NCBI RefSeq assembly: GCF_029893325.1
Contig: NZ_JARXWL010000006.1
Span: 1-64,000 of the forward strand
Reading direction: 5' to 3'
DNA length: 64,000 bases
Source of the DNA: Enterococcus sp. PF1-24
Lineage (GTDB): Bacteria > Bacillota > Bacilli > Lactobacillales > Enterococcaceae
The translations under genes and the position numbers were made by a program. Of this stretch, positions 8,347 through 16,477 are shown piece after piece; the first letter of the stretch is position 1, and each line of letters begins with the position of its first letter. The notes under the pieces were generated by a model, which was not told where the DNA came from, did no database searches, and saw only the letters and a program-made list of their open reading frames with translations.

Positions 8347-9078
8347 ATGGATTCTCTTAATTTATATAACCAAATAGCCAATCAGCTAAAGCAAAATATT
8401 CTTGAAGACCTTTATCCCACAGGCAAGTTACCTAACGAACGGATTTTAAGTGAAGAATTTAACGTCAGTCGTAGCACTATGAAAAAAGCCATTGATTCTT
8501 TGGTGGAAGACGGTTTACTTTTAAGAAAAGCCCGTTCAGGTACTTTTGTAAACTTATTATTTAAAAAGAACTACACCGATTACAGCCATCAAAAAAGAGG
8601 CCCAATTGGCTTAACGAAATCATTTTCGGAACAAGGGAAAAAAATCACTTCTAGAATTTTAGTTTTTGAAGTCGTTTTACCCCCAGAAGAAGTACGAAAA
8701 GGCCTGCTATTATCTAGCGATGACTTTACTTATCACTTTAAACGGGTCCGTTATATTGATCAAGTTGCGGTTTCCATTGAAACAAACTATATTCCTATTC
8801 AACTTTTTCCTAAATTGAATAAAGAAATCGCCAAAGATTCCATTTATGATTATGCAATTAAAGAAATGAATATTTTATTAACCAACTCTTATGTTTCTAT
8901 TTTTTCTTTACCTTCCAACGAAGAAGATCAAAAAGAGTTAAACCTAACGCCTTATGAACCCGTAACTGTTTCAGAAGAAATCGTCTTTACCGAAACGGGC
9001 ATTCCATTTGAGTATACAATTGTCAGAAATCACTATCAGAAGTTTACCTATAATACTTCAGTTAGTGCAAATAAATAA
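8347..9078 (+). CDS. GntR-family (HutC/UTRA) regulator
   Basis: A 243-residue regulator with an N-terminal GntR winged helix (LPNERILSEEFNVSRSTMKKAIDSLVEDGLL, about residues 25-60) and a C-terminal UTRA sensor domain of the chorismate-lyase fold, which in relatives binds sugar phosphates. It is preceded by a full AGGAGG. It is divergent from the PTS-ARH genes and very likely controls them through the TGGT...ACCA palindrome between them. The ligand is probably the phosphorylated substrate of that PTS. Confidence 0.93.
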   Translation: MDSLNLYNQIANQLKQNILEDLYPTGKLPNERILSEEFNVSRSTMKKAIDSLVEDGLLLRKARSGTFVNLLFKKNYTDYSHQKRGPIGLTKSFSEQGKKITSRILVFEVVLPPEEVRKGLLLSSDDFTYHFKRVRYIDQVAVSIETNYIPIQLFPKLNKEIAKDSIYDYAIKEMNILLTNSYVSIFSLPSNEEDQKELNLTPYEPVTVSEEIVFTETGIPFEYTIVRNHYQKFTYNTSVSANK

Positions 9079-9084
9079 GCTTTT

Positions 9085-9133
9085 GAAAAAAAGTAATGCT
9101 ATCTCTTGTAAAAGAGTGGTGTTACTTTTTTGT
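9085..9133 (+). terminator. Terminator after GntR gene
   Basis: AAAAAAAGTAA and TTACTTTTTT arms enclose an inner TCTCTT/AAGAG stem, and the element ends in T residues. Confidence 0.7.
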
Positions 9134-9186
9134 TTTTGGGAAGAGGATGCGGCTGAACGAGCCCGCTTCGCTTTTTATGTAATCTA

Positions 9187-9294
9187 GCTGCGTGAGTTTG
9201 CACCGCTCGACAAAGTGAGAATAAAACTCGTGGCCGAAAACGCCACTATAATTTTATTCTGCACTTTGCTCGGGTGCAGAACAACTCACTCCGC
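9187..9294. repeat. 108-bp imperfect palindromic element
   Basis: The left arm (9187-9223) and right arm (9251-9294) are complementary over GTGAGTT, GCACC, CAAAGTG and AATAAAA with short bulges. The loop carries its own hairpin, GTGGC-CGAAAAC-GCCAC. The element is richer in G and C than its surroundings and lies in a 320-bp gene-free gap. This nested stem architecture resembles miniature mobile or REP-like repeats rather than a terminator, since no T tract follows. Another copy was not seen in the window. Confidence 0.6.
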
Positions 9295-9401
9295 TTTATA
9301 GTTAATAAACAGTTAATATTTGGTTAATAGTCATTTTAGGTTTGCTTGGTAGAATGAATTTGTTAAGTGGTATTAGTTGAAAAGTAGAGAGGATGTAAAA
9401 A

Positions 9402-10280
9402 ATGAAGAGTCTTTTAAGTTTGAAAGATGTATCAAAAAAATATAAAAAGCAAGATGCACTGGATCATGTGACGATGACGATTAATCAAGGAGATATTTAT
9501 GGTTTTATTGGCAGAAATGGGGCGGGTAAAACGACCTTGTTGCGAACGATTACTGGCTTAAATGAAAAAACTGCTGGGACTGTTGAATTTACCACTGAGA
9601 AAATTAAAGTTGGTGCAGTGATTGAAGGGCCGGCTTGCTATCCGTATTTATCCTCCAAAGATAATTTAATGACTTATTGCTACCAACAAAAAATTGCTAA
9701 TCCTAAAGAGCGGGTAGCTGAAGTTTTGCAATTTGTTGGTTTGGGGGATGTGGATTCGCATAAAACTTTTAAAGACTATTCTTTAGGTATGAAACAGCGC
9801 TTAGGAATTGCTGTTGCTATTTTAAGCGAACCTGATTTTTTAATTTTAGATGAACCGATTAATGGTTTAGACCCTCAAGGCATTGTGGAAATTCGTGAAA
9901 TTATTCAACGTTTAAATCAAGAGCAGGGGACGACGATTTTAATTTCTAGCCATATTTTGTCAGAACTTTCTTTAGTAGCTACCCGCTATGGCATTATCAA
10001 TCAGGGAAAATTAATTAAAGAGCTAACCCAAGCGGAATTAATTGCCGCCTGCAGTCAAAGTTTATTGTTGGATACTTCAGATAATCAAACAGCGGTTGAA
10101 GTTTTAAATAAAGCTGGCATGACGCTTGCATATCAGGGTGAAAAAATAAAATTAATGGAAGAAAAAGCGGCGATGCCAGCCATTTCAGCTGGTTTATTCG
10201 CAGCTGGAATTTATGTCACGGAATTTTCTGTGAATGAACAACAATTAGAAGATTACTATTTGAACTTAGTGCGTGCATAA
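9402..10280 (+). CDS. ABC transporter ATP-binding protein
   Basis: A 292-residue ATPase of the bacitracin/lantibiotic exporter (BcrA-like) type. It has Walker A GRNGAGKTT near residue 38, the signature YSLGMKQRLGIA near residue 127, and Walker B FLILDEPINGLDP near residue 146, followed by a roughly 80-residue C-terminal extension. It is preceded by AGAGAGGATG and pairs with the ABC-2 permease that starts 28 bases after it. The substrate is unknown; no two-component system or peptide gene lies beside it. Confidence 0.94.
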   Translation: MKSLLSLKDVSKKYKKQDALDHVTMTINQGDIYGFIGRNGAGKTTLLRTITGLNEKTAGTVEFTTEKIKVGAVIEGPACYPYLSSKDNLMTYCYQQKIANPKERVAEVLQFVGLGDVDSHKTFKDYSLGMKQRLGIAVAILSEPDFLILDEPINGLDPQGIVEIREIIQRLNQEQGTTILISSHILSELSLVATRYGIINQGKLIKELTQAELIAACSQSLLLDTSDNQTAVEVLNKAGMTLAYQGEKIKLMEEKAAMPAISAGLFAAGIYVTEFSVNEQQLEDYYLNLVRA

Positions 10281-10307
10281 AAATATTTTTACGAGGAGTG
10301 TTAGGAA

Positions 10308-11030
10308 ATGTTAGCAATGATTAGAGCCGATATTTATCGGATTATTAAAGGGCAACAAGGCGTGATTAGCAGTATCATTTTATTAGTTTTAGCGGTTGGT
10401 TTAGCATGGTTAGGAAAAGATGCTGGCGGAGAAGTGGCCAGTGAACAAGCTTTAGTAATTGGTAGTTTATTTATTCCAATTTTTTTAACGGTGGTTTTGA
10501 CGGTAATCTGGGGTCAAGAAATTAATAACCGCACCATCAATAACACTTTGATTGCTGGTGCTAGTCGGTTAAAATTTTTCATCAGTAAATGGTTGCTGAT
10601 TTGTATTTGGACGATTGTCGAAATTGCCATTTTTGTGGTCGGTTTCAATTTAGCATCACTAATTTTAGGTAATGGCTTGCTTTTCAATCAGCTATTACCG
10701 GTGATTGCCTTACAATTACCTTTTTATTTTGCGATTAGCGCTTTACTTTTATTGTTGCTTAATCTTTTTCCTACCAACACGATGGCTGTTTTAGCTTTTG
10801 TGACTTTGCTTTTTATGGGGGATAATTTATTGCAATTGTTGCTGCAAGTTTTAGCAGAACCTTTGAGTTTCATTAGTGAATACTTTATTTTTACTAATTT
10901 AAACACCATGATTCATTTTGCAGAGTTAACCCAAGCAAAAATTATCGCCTATATCACTGTCGCTTTATTGGGTGGTGTGGTCTGTTTGATTAGTAGTGGT
11001 CTGATTTTTAGGAAAAAAGCGTTGAAATAA
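10308..11030 (+). CDS. ABC-2 type permease
   Basis: A 240-residue integral membrane protein with six hydrophobic segments (for example ISSIILLVLAVGLAWLG and VVLTVIWGQEINNRTINNTL, the latter a conserved cytoplasmic loop of ABC-2 permeases). GAGGAG precedes the ATG. It forms an exporter with the ATPase just upstream; the gene ends at a terminator. It may export an antimicrobial peptide or a lipid-linked compound, but the sequence does not decide. Confidence 0.9.
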   Translation: MLAMIRADIYRIIKGQQGVISSIILLVLAVGLAWLGKDAGGEVASEQALVIGSLFIPIFLTVVLTVIWGQEINNRTINNTLIAGASRLKFFISKWLLICIWTIVEIAIFVVGFNLASLILGNGLLFNQLLPVIALQLPFYFAISALLLLLLNLFPTNTMAVLAFVTLLFMGDNLLQLLLQVLAEPLSFISEYFIFTNLNTMIHFAELTQAKIIAYITVALLGGVVCLISSGLIFRKKALK

Positions 11031-11035
11031 CTAAT

Positions 11036-11070
11036 GAAAAATTCAAGTGATAAGTCACTTGGATTTTTTT
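11036..11070 (+). terminator. Terminator after ABC exporter genes
   Basis: CAAGTGA-TAAG-TCACTTG extended by A/T pairs and followed by TTTTTTT. Confidence 0.85.
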
Positions 11071-11130
11071 GTTTAATTATGTATATACTTATGCTATGTT
11101 AGTTTTAACAAGTTTAAAGGAGGAACTAAA

Positions 11131-11490
11131 ATGAGTTTTTCAGAAATCAGTATTTATCAAGTGAAACCTGACAAAACAGAGGCATTTGAAACCGTTATGG
11201 CGGACGCCGCAAAATTAATGGCTCAAATGGAAGGCTGTCTAGCTTTTAAATTGATGGAACGCACCCATTATATAAAAGAAATGAAAACCATTAAAGAAGG
11301 TCTGCCACCTGATAAGCTAACACGCATTGTTAAATGTGTGAAATACGCCCATTATTGGGAGTTTGATAACGATGAAAGCTATGGTAAAGCACAAAAACAA
11401 CTATATGAGACTCACTGGAAAAGCATTGAAAAATGTTTAATCGCACCTCATGATAAAGTGTTGGGAGAACGATTGAAGAATAAATATTGA
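11131..11490 (+). CDS. Small ABM-like (dimeric barrel) protein
   Basis: A 119-residue soluble protein preceded by AAAGGAGG. The opening MSFSEISIYQVKPDKTEAFE, a Met/Gly turn (MAQMEGCLAFKLMERT) and the YAHYWEFDND strand followed by a helix fit the dimeric alpha-beta barrel fold of antibiotic-biosynthesis-monooxygenase-like and stress-response proteins. No catalytic residue can be named. It stands alone between two terminators. Confidence 0.65.
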   Translation: MSFSEISIYQVKPDKTEAFETVMADAAKLMAQMEGCLAFKLMERTHYIKEMKTIKEGLPPDKLTRIVKCVKYAHYWEFDNDESYGKAQKQLYETHWKSIEKCLIAPHDKVLGERLKNKY

Positions 11491-11501
11491 TAAGAGCAAT
11501 A

Positions 11502-11540
11502 TAAAACAGCAGCATCCTTTTAAAGGGTGCTGCTGTTTTG
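11502..11540. terminator. Strong terminator after ABM-like gene
   Basis: AAAACAGCAGCA and TGCTGCTGTTTT arms with an internal CC/GG pair. It can serve both strands. Confidence 0.88.
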
Positions 11541-11837
11541 ACTTTTCTAAAGAATTTTTAAAAAGTCAAAAAATTCTCCTAAAACGGTAAACGAATGAAG
11601 GCCTGCTGAGTTCATCACAATCGAAAATAGAAGGAATCTTATTACCGCATGCAACATAGCTAAGTCAGCATCCCCGTTAAATTAAATAGCACTGGGAGGT
11701 AAGCGCTATTTCTGGTGCTTTTGTACCAATAAGTAACAAAAAGAATGGAGATTGTTGCTTAAAGGTATGATGCCGCTTACTTTGTCGGTGGTGAAAGAAT
11801 CCTGCTGATGATACGCTTACATTGTTGAAAGCGTTAG
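11541..11837. other. Non-coding debris downstream of broken ABC gene
   Basis: No convincing gene is visible in about 300 bases. A short AAATAGC/GCTATTT dyad at about 11685-11713 is the only structure noted. Together with the fragment at 11838-12002 it appears to be leftover DNA of an insertion or deletion that removed the ATPase half of the ABC exporter. Confidence 0.4.
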
Positions 11838-12002
11838 TTACTTATCTTGAATTGTTTCAGACCAAGGAGGCAAAATCATAGCCGGTAAGCCTCGAATATA
11901 AGCGGAGATGATGACCTCGATAGCTTCTGGAGTTCCCATTTCCAAAGCCCATTTGATGGAGCTTAGGGACAAGGTAGCGTAAGACTGACATAGATAATCA
12001 GC
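11838..12002 (-). pseudogene. Possible HTH fragment of a conjugative element
   Basis: On the minus strand a 55-codon stretch, in another frame from the ABC remnant, reads ADYLCQSYATLSLSSIKWAL then EMGTPEAIEVIISAYIRGL and ends at TAA. The pattern (I..A..G.PEAI..I...Y..YI) resembles the start of the small helix-turn-helix (HTH_16) proteins of Tn916-family elements. It has no start codon and runs straight into the truncated ABC gene. The family call is from memory of the motif and is uncertain. Confidence 0.35.
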
Positions 12003-13078
12003 TTCAATACTAAGTTGCCGCTTTGGAAATCTTCTGATGCTTCATCTAACAACTCTTGAACCCGCTTTGTTGAACCCGCTTTGTTGAACCCGCTTTGTTG
12101 AACCCGCTTTGTTGAGCCGGCTGCTTTGGCCATTTCAGTGAAAAGGGTGGCGATATTTGGTAGAGCACCGATTAAATTGAATAGATACATAAAAAAACTC
12201 ATCAATGTTCCGATTTCCATAGCACCGATGGCGATGCGATGCATGCCGTAAGCGAGTAAACCAAAAATCATCGTCATCATAATCATTAACATAAACGGTT
12301 GCATAGTGGCATCGAAAGTCGCTTCTTTTTTGCCAACTTCGAATAATTTATCGACTTCTTTATTGGCGTGAACTTGCGCTTGTTTTTCTGCGTTAGAAGT
12401 TTTTACTAAACGGATTTCGCTAAGGGTTTCGCTGGCGATACCGTTAAATTTAGCTAATGTATCTTGGCGCAAATGACCGACTTTTGTACCGAAACTAAAA
12501 ATCGGAATCATCACCAACATCACGATAGGTACGGCAACTAACATGGCAACGCACATTCGCCAGTCCATCCGAATCATCATATAAACAGAGCCAATTACCA
12601 AAATCATGCTTGATAAAGTTTGTGGGAAAGTTGTTGCGACTAATTGTTTTACTTGAGAAGTGTCATTAACTAAGCGGCTGGAAATTTCGCCGGCTTTGAC
12701 GGTGTCAAAATAGCTAACTTTTAGAGTAGTTAATTTTAACAACAGACTTTTTCTAAGTTTTTTAACAATGTTTTCGCCAAAAATCCCTAAAATCGTACCG
12801 CCTAATGCTGAAATTAGTGCTGAACCTATAAATAGCAATGCAACTTTAATCAATAAAGCATAGTCAATTCCTTTTGAAAACGTATTGACTAAGGTGGAAG
12901 CTAATTGCGGAACGTAAATCTGCACGCTAGAGGAAATCATGAGTAAGAGTACGCCGCTGATTAAAAGATGATATTTTGGTTTAGTTGTGGTAATTAATTT
13001 TGTAAACTGTTTTAAAGAAAATTTGGTGCCATCTTTGCGAGTAGCATCACCAATAGGTCTTCCGCCGCCTCCAGCCAT
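11963..13078 (-). pseudogene. Truncated multidrug ABC exporter, ATPase domain lost
   Basis: The 371 codons encode the six-helix membrane domain of an LmrA/BmrA-type exporter (family length about 580). The normal sequence stops near residue 355 (ELLDEASEDFQSG), and the rest (LIIYVSLTLPCP) is out-of-family. No Walker A, signature or Walker B follows, so it cannot hydrolyse ATP. It starts at the ATG of a TAATG junction with the MarR reading frame. Near its 3' end it carries four copies of a 14-bp repeat that duplicate AGSTKRVQ in the protein. It was probably a MarR-controlled drug exporter before decay. Confidence 0.85.
12058..12113. repeat. Four tandem copies of a 14-bp repeat
   Basis: GAACCCGCTTTGTT is repeated four times without a mismatch inside the truncated ABC exporter gene. 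One copy would be expected from the protein family (AGSTKRVQELL). Three extra copies add 42 bp, which keeps the reading frame; any other gain or loss not a multiple of three copies would shift it. Confidence 0.95.
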
Positions 13079-13125
13079 TATCTATGCCCCCTGTTCCAGC
13101 GGTCAAAACTGCCACCGAAGCCGCC

Positions 13126-13668
13126 TCAAAAATCATTAAAGCCGCTACGGTCTAACATTTGTCCGCGAGCACGACCGAAATGAGCAGACATTTTTTCGAA
13201 TTGTTGCCAGCGTTGGTCGTCACCGAAAATCTTATTTAATTTTTCTTGAAATTCTTCGCTGGAAACATTGGTTGCCATACGAGCTAGGTAATTATCTAAT
13301 TTTGTTAGTTCTTCTTCAGTAAAATCTTTAAACAATTCATCTCTTAGGTTTACTGAAATATTGCCGCGATATTCTAAGCTTTCACGACCTTTTGCTGTTA
13401 GTTTTACATAAGTAACGCGAGCATCTTTTTGTGATTTAACTTTTTCGGCTGTACCGGCTTCTTCAAGTTTTTTAATAATTTGAGTGACGCTGGAAGGCTT
13501 GATATCTAAATATTCAGAGATGCGACCAGCGGTAACTTCCTCTTCCTTAGCAAGTAATTGTAAGGTTTCAAGGGCGTTATCAGTTTTTTCATCGACTTGG
13601 TTTGCAAAGATTAAAAAAGGTTGCCGAGCGATATTGGTTAAATTGTTTAAAATATTATTTTCATGCAT
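13126..13668 (-). CDS. MarR-family regulator, probably shortened by a stop
   Basis: A 180-residue MarR-type winged-helix protein (VTAGRISEYLDIKPSSVTQIIKKLEEAG recognition region, then the wing with KDARVTYVKLTAKG). The start has GGAGGG at good spacing. After its TGA the same frame stays open for 15 more codons (GGFGGSFDRWNRGHR) and ends in a TAA that overlaps the ATG of the ABC gene. This suggests that the TGA replaced a sense codon such as TGG, CGA or GGA, and that the natural protein is about 196 residues. The DNA-binding domain is intact. Confidence 0.9.
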   Translation of the reverse strand: MHENNILNNLTNIARQPFLIFANQVDEKTDNALETLQLLAKEEEVTAGRISEYLDIKPSSVTQIIKKLEEAGTAEKVKSQKDARVTYVKLTAKGRESLEYRGNISVNLRDELFKDFTEEELTKLDNYLARMATNVSSEEFQEKLNKIFGDDQRWQQFEKMSAHFGRARGQMLDRSGFNDF

Positions 13669-13770
13669 TTATTTTTCCCTCCAAATTGATTTTATAATTG
13701 AATAGTTAGTTTTGTTCTTAACTAACGAAATAAATTATAATCACGTTTAGTTAGTTTGCTAAGTTTAAAA

Positions 13771-14052
13771 CTAACTAAAATACAAAGAACAACAAAGAAC
13801 CCAATCAGTAGTGGCTTTCTGATGGGATTTCTTATTGTTTTTGCTATGGATTTTTAGTTTATTGAAACATTTAGTCAATAAAGCTAAGGTTGTTACGCAA
13901 GTTTGACCAACTCTTTCAAAAATAAGTAGTATTTTGTTTTCATTTTCAAAGCTATAATCCTGTGGCTGATTTTTTGTCCAAATAAGATTAGGGATAGTTA
14001 ACATCATGATAAACAGCAAACCGATGTAAGAAAACCCAAAATTAGTAAACAT
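13771..14052 (-). pseudogene. Remnant of a multi-pass membrane protein gene
   Basis: The first 50 or so residues (MFTNFGFSYIGLLFIMML, then IPNLIWTKNQP and ENENKILLIFERVGQ) resemble the start of a family of integral membrane proteins of more than 200 residues found in Firmicutes. The remainder (KLKIHSKNNKKSHQKATTDW) is low-complexity and not membrane-like. It therefore appears to be a gene with a large internal or 3' deletion, next to the decayed MarR-ABC locus. A weak ribosome site precedes the ATG. The family identification is from recall. Confidence 0.5.
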
Positions 14053-14082
14053 ATATTTCTCTTAACTTTTAAATAAGTAAGT

Positions 14083-14622
14083 TTATTCTGCCATTTTTAA
14101 TAATTTATTGACCGTGTTGGCATTGCGAATCGTAACGTGGTTATTGGCGGCTGAACTGGCAATTTTGGACCATCTAGCCTTTTGAAAAGTTTTTAAAGGA
14201 GCAGTCCAAAAAATGACATTTTCATGATAGTCGATTTGTTCATATTCAGGCTTAATTTCGCCGACAGCTGCAAATACTGTTGCGATATCCATTGGTGGAA
14301 TAAGAAAAATCGCATAGTTGACAGCTTCTTTATCAATATCCCACCAAGCGGGCGCATGCGCCAAAGTAGCAGTTAGCTCTTTGGTAGAAACAACAGTCAC
14401 GGGAATCTCTAACATAAATTTTTCAGTTATCAGGGTTTCGATTTTACGAATCAAATCTGTTTTATATTGATTGGCGGTAGTAAAAAGTACATTACCACTA
14501 TTAATATAGGAGGTTACATCTGTAAAACCAAATTCTTCAAAGACTTTTCTTAGTTCAGGCATGGCAATTTTGTTTTTACCACTAACATTTATTCCCCGTA
14601 AAAGAGCGATATATTTTTCCAA
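14083..14622 (-). CDS. DUF1697 family protein
   Basis: A protein of about 179 residues with the DUF1697 hallmark at its start, YIALLRGINVSGKNKIAMPELR, and YINSGNVLF shortly after. The family has a ferredoxin-like fold and no assigned function. The start chosen is the TTG at 14622, which gives LEKYIALLRGINV and has GCAGGTG six bases upstream. A longer frame from 14676 would add 18 unconserved residues. It stands alone on the minus strand. Confidence 0.85.
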   Translation of the reverse strand: MEKYIALLRGINVSGKNKIAMPELRKVFEEFGFTDVTSYINSGNVLFTTANQYKTDLIRKIETLITEKFMLEIPVTVVSTKELTATLAHAPAWWDIDKEAVNYAIFLIPPMDIATVFAAVGEIKPEYEQIDYHENVIFWTAPLKTFQKARWSKIASSAANNHVTIRNANTVNKLLKMAE

Positions 14623-14864
14623 TAAAAACACCTGCTTTTCTGTTAATAGCCTTAGTATAGTATACAAACAAAGCAAAATATAGGTTTTACTAACAGTTTG
14701 ACCGCTGTTTCTGCAGAAATAATTATGAAAAATCTTTTTTTAAAGCGTATAATAAATGATTATTAGTCAAAAAAAGCTAGACATTAATTTTAAAAAAAAT
14801 TCTCGATTTTAGTGTCACAGTTTTAAAAAAGCGCAGTCTAATTAGTGAAAGGAGAATTTTTGAA

Positions 14865-15713
14865 ATGGAAAAAAGGATTAATGATTTAATTGCTAAAGCC
14901 TTGGCTGGAGAGCGTGAAGCCCTTGAAGAGATTTTAGTTGAAGTTAAAGATTTTGTTTTTAATATTTCTTTGCGGATGTTAGGGACAATTCCGGATGCTG
15001 AAGATGCAACGCAAGAAGTTTTAATTAAAATTATAACTAATTTGGCTTCCTTTAAAATGAACGCTAAGTTTGAAACTTGGGTTTATCGAATTACGACCAA
15101 TTATCTGATTGATTATAAAAAATCGATGTTCGCCCAGTATCCTTTAACTTTTACTTATTATGGAAATGATATAAAAGCCCAAGTTAATGAAAGCGTGGAG
15201 GATGCCTTTAATCAGGAAGAGCGAGAAACGCTGACAAATGAGCTGAAGCTATCTTGTACCAATGTGATGTTGCAATGTTTAACACCACTTAATCGCTGTG
15301 TTTTTATTCTGGGAACGATGTTTAAGATAAATAGTCAGTGGGCTAGTGAAATTTTAGGTTTATCACCGCAAAATTATCGGCAAAGACTTTCCCGCAGTCG
15401 TAAAAAAATGCAAGCATTTCTATTTGAACATTGCGAGTATGCTGGGGGAACTTGTCGTTGTAATCAACGAATTGAGTACGCGATTAAGTGTGAACGTTTA
15501 AAGCCCAAAAATTTGGAGTATACGAATTTAGTTGTACTAGATAAAGATATTTTGGAGGTCCATAAAAATATCATGGAAGATGTTGAAGACCAGGTCGATG
15601 TCTTTAACAAATTACCTTTATATCATGCTAAAGTGGATAGTAAAACTTTTATTAGCCAGTTGCTATCAACAGCAGAAGTAGAACAATTATTAAATTTTTC
15701 ACAGGAGGGATAA
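14865..15713 (+). CDS. ECF-like sigma factor with Cys-rich C-terminal extension
   Basis: A 282-residue sigma-70-family protein. Region 2 (LRMLGTIPDAEDATQEVLIK, then FETWVYRITTNYLIDY) and region 4 (SQWASEILGLSPQNYRQRLSRSRKKM) are both clear in the first 185 residues. About 95 more residues follow with four cysteines in CEYAGGTCRC...IKCERLKP, which could bind zinc or sense redox state. AAAGGAG precedes the ATG. The DUF2461 gene begins one base after its stop codon and shares a transcript. No separate anti-sigma gene is visible, so the tail may be a built-in regulator. The target promoters are unknown. Confidence 0.88.
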   Translation: MEKRINDLIAKALAGEREALEEILVEVKDFVFNISLRMLGTIPDAEDATQEVLIKIITNLASFKMNAKFETWVYRITTNYLIDYKKSMFAQYPLTFTYYGNDIKAQVNESVEDAFNQEERETLTNELKLSCTNVMLQCLTPLNRCVFILGTMFKINSQWASEILGLSPQNYRQRLSRSRKKMQAFLFEHCEYAGGTCRCNQRIEYAIKCERLKPKNLEYTNLVVLDKDILEVHKNIMEDVEDQVDVFNKLPLYHAKVDSKTFISQLLSTAEVEQLLNFSQEG

Positions 15714-15714
15714 T

Positions 15715-16407
15715 ATGTCAGATATCAAAAAAATACTAACTTTTCTTGATGGTTTTTCAAAAAATAATAACAGAGAGTGGTTTCATGAAAATACTCAAGT
15801 GCGTAAACAAGCGAATTTAGCTTTTGAAGGTTTAGTCGGAGAATTAGAGCATGAAATTATGAATTTTGATTATACCATTAAATTTCATGCTCCAAAAGAA
15901 TTAACTTTTAGACAAGTAAGGGATTTACGTTTTAGCAAGGATAAAACACCTTATCATCCGATTTTTCGGGCACATATTGCACCAGCAGGGAAACTGCCTA
16001 TTCCGGTAGGATATTTTATTTGTATTAAGCCTAATGATGGTTCTTTTGTCGGTGGGGGGCTGTTTACTGACCAGTTTAGTGAAGCTACGAATCAAATTCG
16101 GGATTATTTATCAGCGCATCCCCAAGAATTTGAAGCTATTATCAATAATGATTTGTTTAAAGAAAACTTCACTGTTAAGGGAACCAAATTGAAGAATGTA
16201 CCTAAAGCTTATGATTCGGATTCAGCCATTGCAGAATATTTGAAGTACAAAAGTTGGTATTTGGAATATAAAATTACTGACCAAGAGCTACTAACGGCGG
16301 ATAATTTAGTTAATTTGCTTGCGGAAAAATTTGCATTAATGAAAGATTTTAATGATTTTCTAAATAAAGCATTGGTTGATTTTAAGATGCCTGAGCGGAA
16401 GAAATAA
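15715..16407 (+). CDS. DUF2461 family protein
   Basis: A 230-residue cytoplasmic protein of the DUF2461 (TIGR02453-like) family. The opening LTFLDGFSKNNNREWFHEN, the RDLRFSKDKTPYHPIFRAHI block near residue 70 and GGGLF are the conserved features. The function is unknown. CAGGAGG lies in the 3' end of the sigma-factor gene, so it is translationally linked to that gene. Confidence 0.9.
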   Translation: MSDIKKILTFLDGFSKNNNREWFHENTQVRKQANLAFEGLVGELEHEIMNFDYTIKFHAPKELTFRQVRDLRFSKDKTPYHPIFRAHIAPAGKLPIPVGYFICIKPNDGSFVGGGLFTDQFSEATNQIRDYLSAHPQEFEAIINNDLFKENFTVKGTKLKNVPKAYDSDSAIAEYLKYKSWYLEYKITDQELLTADNLVNLLAEKFALMKDFNDFLNKALVDFKMPERKK

Positions 16408-16477
16408 TCAGCTTGTTTCATAATTTTAATTAAGCTAGAATAATGAAAGAAATATGTGGAAATGAGGGAGTTGGATA

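Noticed and set aside
11131-11490. Small protein considered as an immunity peptide for the ABC exporter
   Set aside because: It is soluble, separated by a terminator and looks like a dimeric-barrel protein rather than a membrane immunity peptide.
12058-12113. Four tandem repeats considered as a CRISPR array
   Set aside because: Units are 14 bp and directly adjacent without spacers, and they lie within a coding frame.
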